Part shown: positions 57,358 through 64,000 of the stretch, one piece after another
Position numbering within the stretch: the stretch's first letter is position 1
How the letters are laid out: each line of letters begins with the position of its first letter
Source of the DNA: Calendula officinalis
Taxonomy: Eukaryota > Streptophyta > Magnoliopsida > Asterales > Asteraceae
Direction: 5' to 3'
Length of the DNA stretch: 64,000 nt
NCBI GenBank assembly: GCA_963853835.1
Contig: OY970832.1
Location: forward strand, 33,554,208 to 33,618,207
Made by a program: the position numbers and the translations under genes
The notes under the pieces: model-generated
Database searches by the model: none
The model's input: the letters and a program-made list of their open reading frames with translations, nothing else
Told to the model about the DNA's origin: nothing

Positions 57358-59562
57358 TCAATCAAGTTTCTTTTGTTCCTCTTGTTCTTTTCTTCTTTTC
57401 TCAAGAGTTCTTTGATTCTGTTGAAGCCTTTGTTCAATAATATATCTGCTGTTCCTCTTTGTAAAATAATTCAGTTTGTTTTGGAACATAACAGCATCAT
57501 AGGGTTTCATCAAAGTGTTTATGAATATCTGATACATAGTCTTCTCAGAATGTGGATATTCTTTCTCATATAAGTACAATTCACACACTTTGCCTGATTT
57601 CTCAAAGAAGTACATATTTGCAGTAGGAATGACATTCCAAGCATACACATTACCTGGATTTGTAAATTGTTCTGGATAATTGTCTTGATAAAATGCAGCA
57701 TCAATCATCTTTGTTAAATATCCAGCTCCAGATTCTTTCCATGATTTCTTTGTCATTCTTGGTTTCCCAATAATCAGAAGCTTGATAACATCATTTCTAG
57801 AACATGATCTGATTAAAGGTAACCATCCAGTGAATCTCTGTACAACTTTGTCTTCCCTTATGACCTCTATGACATTGTTCTGCATCACTCTCCAGTTAAG
57901 AATTGGATTGTTCTGTAGAGGAGCAACTGGCATTTCAAGAACAGGTATAATTTGTTTTGACTTCTTCTTAGAGCTTTGTTCTTGATCAACAGATTTTCTT
58001 TTCTTAGATTGGGGAATTGAAGTATCACCAATAGTTGAAACACTACCAGCCTTGAGTAAATTTAAGCTGATTGGGATTAAAGTTTTGGCTTTCTTTGATT
58101 CTTCAGCTTCTTGTTGAGCCAGGTCTTTCTTCTTTGCAGTGCAGTATTTTTCAATTATAGTTATCATCTTCATTCTTCCAAAAGATTTTGCACTGTGACC
58201 TTTTGTCTTTAAATATTCAATCATGTTGTCCTTCTGTTCAAACATATCATCAGGTAGATCACCTTTTGTTCTTTTACATTCTGCTACAAGATCTTCAAGA
58301 CAGTTTAGATGTTCTTCTTCTACTTTTCTAAGCCTTTTGAATTCTGCTTCTTGGGCTTCTATCTGAACATCTTTAATTTGAACAGGTGTTTGAACAGGAA
58401 TTTCTATTTTATCCTTCTTTTGTTCAAGAGCTTGATACTTAGCTACCTTCTCCCAATATCTCTTATGCTTCACCTTCCATTTAGACTGTTTATCAGCTCT
58501 AACAAGATTTATCTTGTTTACCATGTAATGACCAAGAGCTCTGTTAGGGTAATCTTCATCATATATTTCTTTACCCTTTCCAATATGTGCTGAAGGTGGA
58601 GGTGGAATATATTTCATGTCTGGTACTCCACTTATTATTACAGAAGGAGAAAATGATCTAAGTTCATCTTGTTGAAGTATTTTTGGATGTGGAGGAAGTG
58701 AGCACTCATCAACCTCAAACCAATTCACATTATCATCAATGTCAGGTATGATAAGTGGTTGATCAGGTGTTGGTGGTTTGGTAATGATGACATGTCTCTC
58801 TCTTTCAATTAGCTCTGGAAAATGTAGTTCTTCCTCTTCAGTAGTAACCAGAGTAGTTACTACTGGTGTAACTTCAGGAGTTACTACTGATAGGGCATCA
58901 GTAGTATTTGCTGCTTTTAATTCCTCTTCTTCATTTACTACTGCTATAATGTCAGTAGTAGGAGTTACTACTGGTGTTTCTTTTTCAGCTTGTTCTTTAG
59001 TAGGAGCAGTAGTAATTGGCTCTTCTTCTGTAACCATCATCTCTGGGCCTTCATCAACTTCTGTTTCTTTTAAATTTAAGAGGGAGGATGCTGCTGCTGC
59101 AATAGATTCATCAATCATTGTCTGTATGTTATACTTCTCCCCCTTAGTGAGCTCAACTGGTGGAGCCTCACTATCATCTAGTTTCTTCTTCAATGTTCTG
59201 ATGATTTTGGCTTGTTGATGAAGCCTACGCTCATAGAATCTCATTCTTTTGTTGATGGTGTTGACATGCCTTTTCATTGCAGCCATTGTTTTCCCTTGGT
59301 TTGTTAAATATTCGAGACAATCTTGTACAGTGGATTCAAGAGAATCCACTTTATCCGTCAATTGAGTGATTTTAATACTGCCCTCACTCCATCTAGCAAG
59401 ATCATCGGGCTTACTAACAGGTACATTGGTTTTAAGGTTTTCCTTCCTTTCCATCAATTCCACAGATCTGCCCTCATCACTGCTTGGTGATTCATTGGGT
59501 CTTTTAGACATTCTCTTCTTCCTAGAAGAGCAGAGATGTCCCCCCTTTTGGTTTCTTGGCAC
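57358..59562 (-). CDS. Sirevirus 2 extra ORF, C-terminal part
   Basis: About 734 codons from a non-ATG position, so this is probably the downstream half of a longer frame. An N-terminal basic patch (SSRKKRMSKRPNESPSSDEG) precedes a heptad-like coiled coil (ITQLTDKVDSLESTVQDCLE ... RTLKKKLDD). An acidic and Thr-rich linker follows, then a conserved-looking block GHYMVNKINLVRADKQSKWK and VKHKRYWEKVAKYQALEQKK. A second charged helical region comes next, and a C-terminal domain with NPILNWRVMQNNVIEVIRED and NPGNVYAWNVIPTANMYFFE. It sits in the env position of Sireviruses, but I see no signal peptide or membrane segment. Function is unknown. Confidence 0.6.
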   Translation of the reverse strand: MPRNQKGGHLCSSRKKRMSKRPNESPSSDEGRSVELMERKENLKTNVPVSKPDDLARWSEGSIKITQLTDKVDSLESTVQDCLEYLTNQGKTMAAMKRHVNTINKRMRFYERRLHQQAKIIRTLKKKLDDSEAPPVELTKGEKYNIQTMIDESIAAAASSLLNLKETEVDEGPEMMVTEEEPITTAPTKEQAEKETPVVTPTTDIIAVVNEEEELKAANTTDALSVVTPEVTPVVTTLVTTEEEELHFPELIERERHVIITKPPTPDQPLIIPDIDDNVNWFEVDECSLPPHPKILQQDELRSFSPSVIISGVPDMKYIPPPPSAHIGKGKEIYDEDYPNRALGHYMVNKINLVRADKQSKWKVKHKRYWEKVAKYQALEQKKDKIEIPVQTPVQIKDVQIEAQEAEFKRLRKVEEEHLNCLEDLVAECKRTKGDLPDDMFEQKDNMIEYLKTKGHSAKSFGRMKMITIIEKYCTAKKKDLAQQEAEESKKAKTLIPISLNLLKAGSVSTIGDTSIPQSKKRKSVDQEQSSKKKSKQIIPVLEMPVAPLQNNPILNWRVMQNNVIEVIREDKVVQRFTGWLPLIRSCSRNDVIKLLIIGKPRMTKKSWKESGAGYLTKMIDAAFYQDNYPEQFTNPGNVYAWNVIPTANMYFFEKSGKVCELYLYEKEYPHSEKTMYQIFINTLMKPYDAVMFQNKLNYFTKRNSRYIIEQRLQQNQRTLEKRRKEQEEQKKLD

Positions 59563-60797
59563 CGGGGTCCTTTAAGTAATTCCTCAAAAGAGTCATCACT
59601 TAAAGTTGCCGAGGTTTGGGTCTTAGTGATGTTTTCACTATCCTGTGCACCCACCTTTGGGGCATCAGTAGTGAAAGCCCTCCCCTCATGTCCTCTCTCC
59701 TCCTTGGAGGACAACTCTTTGAGCCTGGGGTGTGACTCGATTTGTCCCCTGGTGTCCTTTAAAGATTTCTTTCTTTTATAGAGTGTGGAAATATTTTTGG
59801 TTTTATCTGGTAGGTCTTCCACAGAGTGAAGAGTAGCACTCTGCAGATTTATATCAAGTTCCTGGGACACATTCAGGACTTCTAAGTGAGTGGGTGATTG
59901 AGTGGCTATATGGGGTGGTGTTTGGGCTGTATTTGGGGGTGATGGAGTGGGTTGAGGTTCAATTTGGGTTATATCTTTGATTGAACCCTCTCCAATAGGT
60001 GTGTGATCTTTGATCATATTAGGAAACAGAGGGGTTTCCTTGCCCGAAAATTTAAATTGTTTTCTCATATTTGAGAAAACTTTCTTGTTCAACTCTGGAA
60101 TTATGAAAATATTTTTGGGAGTTGACAAGTTTTGTAATTCAATGTTAATGATATGTTGGATAAATCTGGGATACATTAAAAATTTTGAAGAGTTAAGATT
60201 TCCCAACATACCTTCAAAAATCATATTAGAAAAATTGAATACTTGGTCTGTGCATAGACAGACAACAACAGATGCTAGTGACCTGTTGAACTTATTCCAA
60301 GTACTCCTTTTTGGAGAAATACAATGCTGAATAGTATGGACAAGAAATTTCCATTGTGGGGAGAGAAGACCTTTTTGAAAAGTTACTATGTTTAGTCTTC
60401 CCTCATATCCCATTTTGTTTAAAATTTCAGCAATGAATTCCTTAGGAAGAGTAGTCATACCTGAATCATCGTGTAGTTGAAGATGTTGTCGAATAGATTG
60501 TTCTGTGATGGTGATCGTTTTTCCATCCACAGATGATTTGATCATTGGTACAGTTGCACCCTCCGTTCTTTCAGCATTGGTCCAGAAATCCACCAAGTGC
60601 TGTTGGTATGCCTTCGGTTTCACCGTTAATGCGAATCGTATGTAAGAATTTTTCAAGAAGTGTACGATTGGTCTGAAGTCCTTTGTTCCGTCTGGATTGC
60701 GTAGAAAGGCACACATGTTGTGGAACTCTGAGTATTTGAGATCGGTTTGAACATTGAGGGATTGTAGAGTTTCCATTTTGCAGTGATTTGAGAGCAA
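59454..60797 (-). CDS. Sirevirus 2 extra ORF, N-terminal part
   Basis: 447 codons. It starts at ATG 60797 (MLSNHCKMETLQSLNVQTDL). The first 260 residues form a domain with SYIRFALTVKPKAYQQHLVD, FWTNAERTEGATVPMIKSSV, GKTITITEQSIRQHLQLHDD, LLSPQWKFLVHTIQHCISPK and FLMYPRFIQHIINIELQNLS. I associate this wording with extra ORFs of plant copia elements. The C-terminal third is Pro/Ser/Thr-rich. The last 109 bp overlap the next frame, and the G-run at 59541-59545 lies in the overlap. A one- or two-base slip there or nearby probably split one roughly 1180-codon frame. A programmed shift is the alternative. Confidence 0.6.
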   Translation of the reverse strand: MLSNHCKMETLQSLNVQTDLKYSEFHNMCAFLRNPDGTKDFRPIVHFLKNSYIRFALTVKPKAYQQHLVDFWTNAERTEGATVPMIKSSVDGKTITITEQSIRQHLQLHDDSGMTTLPKEFIAEILNKMGYEGRLNIVTFQKGLLSPQWKFLVHTIQHCISPKRSTWNKFNRSLASVVVCLCTDQVFNFSNMIFEGMLGNLNSSKFLMYPRFIQHIINIELQNLSTPKNIFIIPELNKKVFSNMRKQFKFSGKETPLFPNMIKDHTPIGEGSIKDITQIEPQPTPSPPNTAQTPPHIATQSPTHLEVLNVSQELDINLQSATLHSVEDLPDKTKNISTLYKRKKSLKDTRGQIESHPRLKELSSKEERGHEGRAFTTDAPKVGAQDSENITKTQTSATLSDDSFEELLKGPRCQETKRGDISALLGRRECLKDPMNHQAVMRADLWN

Positions 60798-61009
60798 AAT
60801 TTTAAGAATTTTAAGACTGAAGATGAGTTTTTGATCGAAAGCTAGGGTTTATCGAGAGGTTTTAGCAAATCGAAGTGAAGATAATGCTAAACTAATCGTC
60901 TGCCGCCTTTTATATCTTTCGATTTAATCTGCAAAACTACTAAAATATCCTTCGAATCATAACATAACGGTTATTTTCATGGGGGTTAGTTTGGTAATTG
61001 TGTTTCTGA

Positions 61010-61290
61010 AAGACCAGTAGTAATTGAAGATATCAGTAGTAAAACGTCAGTAGTATCTACTAACATCAGTAATGACTAAGGATTTTGACATCAGTAGTAA
61101 CTATAGACATCAGTAGTAACCATTAACACACAAGACCAGTAGTATATGTGAATACCAGTAGTACTGACTTACCAGTAGTATTTGTGTAGACCTAATATAC
61201 ACCAGTAGTAATGAACTACCAGTAGTATTTTATGCATACACTTTCATACCAGTAATGCAGATATACCAGTAGTAAAACACTTAAGTAAAT
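61010..61290 (-). repeat. spacer built from CAGTAGTA words
   Basis: Between pol and the extra ORFs, about fifteen ACCAGTAGTA/CATCAGTAGTA words occur within 280 bp, irregularly spaced. No coding frame. The same word dominates the LTR at 57060-57310. Confidence 0.85.
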
Positions 61291-61338
61291 AAATAATATT
61301 TTACAACCCTAACTTTACACATGATTTTAAGTGAGATT

Positions 61339-64000
61339 TTAAGTTATTAAAATCATTCCAATACTGCTAACCAAGAAGTTGAATCTTCCTACATCAAATG
61401 CTTTTGTAAAAAGATCTGCTAATTGATCATTAGTATGGATTTTAACTACTTTGATTAATTTCTTTTCATTACAATCTCTTATAAAGTGAAATCTTATTTC
61501 AATGTGTTTAGTTTTTGAATGTTTTACTGGATTATTCACAATACTAATAGCACTTTGATTATCAATAAAAATAGGAGTTTTAAGGATAGAGATACCAAAG
61601 TCTAGAAGCTGATTTTGAATCCATAGTACTTGAGCACAGCAAGCAGATGCAGCTACATATTCTGCTTCAGCAGTAGATGTTGATACATTTGTTTGCTTCT
61701 TACATTGCCATGACACCAGTCTTGATCCAAAGAATTGACATCCACCAGTAGTGGACTTTCTGTCTTGACATTCACCTCCATAGTCACTATCTGTATAGGC
61801 TATGAGTTCAAATGGTGAATCATGTGGATACCATAGACCTAGTGATGGTTTGCCTTTCAAGTATCTGAATATTCTTTTAACAGCCTGCAAGTGTAGTTCT
61901 TTGGGTCTTGCTTGATATCTTGCACACACACAAACACTATACATAATGTCAGGTCTTGATGCAGTTAAGTACATCAAAGATCCTATCATTGATCTATATA
62001 AGTGTTCATCTACATCCTCCCCCTCAACATCAGGATGTAGGTGTTTGTATGTTTCCATTGGTGTACTAGCACTTTTACTGTCTTTCAAGTCAAACTTTTC
62101 CAAGATGTCTTTGACATATTTTGATTGATTTATCAAAATACCATCAGTTCTTTGATTGACTTGGAGTCCAAGGAAGAAGTTCATTGGACCCATGGAGCTC
62201 ATCTTGAATTTAATTTGCATCAGTTCTTCAAATTCTTTGCATAATAAATCATTGGTTGAGCCAAAGATGATATCATCTACATAAATTTGTACCAGTAGTA
62301 TATCATTTTTGACTTTCTTTGTGAACAAAGTTTTGTCAATGGCTCCTCTTTTAAAGTTGTTCTTCAATAGGTATGATGATAATGTGTCATACCATGCTCT
62401 TGGTGCCTGATGTAGGCCATATAGAGCTTTATCTAATTTGAACACATAATCACCATGTTTTGGATCTTCAAAACCTGGAGGTTGGCAAACATAGACCTCT
62501 TCTTCAATTTTCCCATATAGGAAAGCACTCTTAACATCCATTTGATAGACTTTGAATTTCTTGAATGAAGCATATGCTAGAAATATTCTTATGGCTTCAA
62601 TTCTAGCAACAGGAGCATATACTTCATCATAGTCTATTCCTTCTTCTTGAGTGTATCCTTGTGCTACAAGTCTGGCTTTATTTTTGATCACTATACCTCT
62701 TTCATCTTTCTTGTTTCTGAAGATCCATCTTGTTCCAATGGCTCTTTTTCCTTTGGGTAGAGGTACAAGTGTCCAAACAGCTTGTAATTTAAATTGAAGG
62801 AGTTCTTCTTGCATTGCCTCAATCCAGTTTGAGTCCTTCATTGCTTGTTGGATCTTCTTTGGTTCTTCCTGAGACAGAAAGCATTCATACATACATTCAT
62901 TAGCAATTAAACTTATATTACACATATTTGCAGTTAAGCTTTTGTTTAATTTGCTTCTTGTTTGTAATGGTGAGTTGACATCACTTAGGACAAGGTCTAA
63001 AGGATGGTTCTTCAGAGTCCTTGTAGTTGTAGCTTTATCAACTACTAGTTGATTTTCAAGATTGGACTCATTTATCTCAGGTAGTTGTTCTTCTGGAGAT
63101 CCTTCATTGTTATTGATATTTGGTTCATCATCTTCTTGGTCAGAGTTACTACTGCTATTATCTTCATTGAGATTAGTAGAGTTGTTGTTGTTACTGGTAT
63201 CAGTAGTATCTTGAGAATCTAGGTTATTGTTGAGACCAGTAGTATTGTGAGTACTATTACTGGTATCAGTAGTATTTGAATTACTACTGTCCTCATTCTT
63301 AGAGTTACTACTGGTTCCAGAACTTGAGTTATTACTGACATCAGTATTAACTACTGGAGCAGTATTAACTACAATGTATCTCATTTCCTCTTGACCAGTA
63401 TTAACTGATGATGTTCCTTCCTTTTGATTGTGACAATTTGAATTACCTACATTGAAATTCATATTAGAATTAAAGGATTTGGTTAGATTGTCTATGTCAA
63501 ATAGCCAATCTGGACCATTTCCTTGTTCATTAGATACATTTTCATTAAAGGATACATTGATGCTTTCTTCAATTATCCTTAGTCTTTTGTTGAATACTCT
63601 ATATGATTTGCTTTGAGTAGAATATCCCACAAAGATTCCATCATCAGCTTTGCAGTCAAATTTACCAATTTGTTCTCTTGTAATTAAAATAGTACAAGGA
63701 CAACCAAATGATTTTAAGAAACTTATAGAAGGTTTTCTTTTATTGAAAAGTTCATATGGTGTTTTAAAATGTGGCTTCACTATTAATACTCTGTTCTGAA
63801 CATAACAAGCAGTATTAACAGCTTCTGCCCAAAAAGTAATTGGTAGTTTTGAGTCTGCAAGCATTGATCTTGCTGCTTCAATGATGGTTCTATTTCTTCT
63901 TTCAGCTACACCATTTTGTTGTGGAGTTCTAGGTGAGCTGTATTGCCTGTCAATACCTTTAAGATCACAAAAGTTAATTAAGTTAGCATTTTTAAATTCT
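61339..64000 (-). CDS. Sirevirus 2 pol: integrase (partial), RT, RNase H
   Basis: Open from the window edge to a stop at 61339; the 5' part is outside. Integrase ends with TPQQNGVAERRNRTIIEAAR and FWAEAVNTACYVQNR. A Ser/Asn/Thr-rich linker (63170-63410) follows, largely encoded by TACTACTG-type words. RT has RWIFRNKKDERGIVIKNKAR, MDVKSAFLYGKIEEEVYV and IYVDDIIFGST. RNase H has AYTDSDYGGECQDRKSTTGG and STAEAEYVAASACC and ends SSIGMILIT. All visible RT and RNase H catalytic positions are present, in contrast to Sirevirus 1. The frame has no internal stop. Confidence 0.92.
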   Translation of the reverse strand, partial: EFKNANLINFCDLKGIDRQYSSPRTPQQNGVAERRNRTIIEAARSMLADSKLPITFWAEAVNTACYVQNRVLIVKPHFKTPYELFNKRKPSISFLKSFGCPCTILITREQIGKFDCKADDGIFVGYSTQSKSYRVFNKRLRIIEESINVSFNENVSNEQGNGPDWLFDIDNLTKSFNSNMNFNVGNSNCHNQKEGTSSVNTGQEEMRYIVVNTAPVVNTDVSNNSSSGTSSNSKNEDSSNSNTTDTSNSTHNTTGLNNNLDSQDTTDTSNNNNSTNLNEDNSSSNSDQEDDEPNINNNEGSPEEQLPEINESNLENQLVVDKATTTRTLKNHPLDLVLSDVNSPLQTRSKLNKSLTANMCNISLIANECMYECFLSQEEPKKIQQAMKDSNWIEAMQEELLQFKLQAVWTLVPLPKGKRAIGTRWIFRNKKDERGIVIKNKARLVAQGYTQEEGIDYDEVYAPVARIEAIRIFLAYASFKKFKVYQMDVKSAFLYGKIEEEVYVCQPPGFEDPKHGDYVFKLDKALYGLHQAPRAWYDTLSSYLLKNNFKRGAIDKTLFTKKVKNDILLVQIYVDDIIFGSTNDLLCKEFEELMQIKFKMSSMGPMNFFLGLQVNQRTDGILINQSKYVKDILEKFDLKDSKSASTPMETYKHLHPDVEGEDVDEHLYRSMIGSLMYLTASRPDIMYSVCVCARYQARPKELHLQAVKRIFRYLKGKPSLGLWYPHDSPFELIAYTDSDYGGECQDRKSTTGGCQFFGSRLVSWQCKKQTNVSTSTAEAEYVAASACCAQVLWIQNQLLDFGISILKTPIFIDNQSAISIVNNPVKHSKTKHIEIRFHFIRDCNEKKLIKVVKIHTNDQLADLFTKAFDVGRFNFLVSSIGMILIT

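Larger units (their letters stand above)
56711..64000 (-). mobile_element. Sirevirus-like Ty1/copia retrotransposon 2, 3' part
   Basis: From the window edge inwards on the minus strand: integrase/RT/RNase H, a motif-rich spacer, two overlapping extra ORFs, a polypurine tract and one LTR. Its pol frame is uninterrupted. It belongs to a different family from Sirevirus 1, as shown by its LTR, extra ORFs and scattered word. The other LTR and the target duplication are outside the window. Confidence 0.85.

Noticed and set aside
58778..59218. 146-codon plus-strand ORF
   Set aside because: Antisense shadow of the Thr/Glu-rich part of the Sirevirus 2 extra ORF.

Overview
This window is a transposon-dense stretch of a flowering-plant (probably eudicot) nuclear genome. 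The evidence is AT-rich sequence with GT-AG introns, En/Spm (CACTA) elements, Ty3/gypsy and Ty1/copia LTR retrotransposons with tRNA-iMet-type primer sites, Stowaway and Tourist MITEs and a tRNA-derived SINE. Only one gene looks like an ordinary host gene: a two-exon protein of the 2-oxoglutarate dioxygenase-like superfamily at 51835-53631 (minus strand).

Layout. 1-4894: part of a CACTA element on the minus strand. It has a multi-exon TNPA-like (Transposase_24) gene whose last exon is a translated minisatellite, the C-terminal part of a TNP2 transposase, a B3-like fragment on the opposite strand, and a terminus at 4894. 4895-7680: gene-free, C-poor DNA. 7917-11245: a second CACTA family with a TNPA-like gene, an intronic minisatellite, two MITEs and a subterminal array ending in a CACTA terminus. 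11246-14634 and 49008-51355: further CACTA DNA of that family. It carries captured pieces of host genes (a RAB6/RABH GTPase, probably callose synthase, possibly a subtilase) and two more right-hand termini (49445 and about 51355).

14635-49007 is a nested insertion cluster. An Athila-like gypsy element (TSD GTGTT) sits in the CACTA subterminal array. One of its LTRs holds a solo LTR (TSD ATTGC/ACTGC). The solo LTR holds a chromodomain-type gypsy element (TSD GAGAC) and, separately, a small non-autonomous Sirevirus derivative (TSD GGTTT). The integrase region of the chromodomain element holds an 11.5-kb Sirevirus-like copia element (TSD GTTTT). LTR divergence falls from the outer to the inner elements, as the nesting predicts. 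The small derivative has lost gag and pol, and its remaining internal region contains about 90 bp of plastid 16S rRNA sequence.

51356-53990: a SINE with a 16-bp TSD, then the dioxygenase-like gene with a cluster of RY (CATGCA) motifs upstream. 53977-55549: a non-autonomous CACTA element of a third family. 56711-64000: one LTR, two extra ORFs and most of pol of a second Sirevirus, which runs off the window.

A recurring theme is that each LTR family carries its own short word, scattered through LTRs, spacers and in some cases coding sequence: ATACTGA in Sirevirus 1 and its derivative, CAGTAGTA in Sirevirus 2, AGATAGCGGCGCTATCT in the Athila-like element, and GTTCGCGACGCGAAC in the chromodomain element. 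I read everything by eye without database searches. Family names rest on recognised motifs; exon edges are inferred from GT-AG sites and reading phase.
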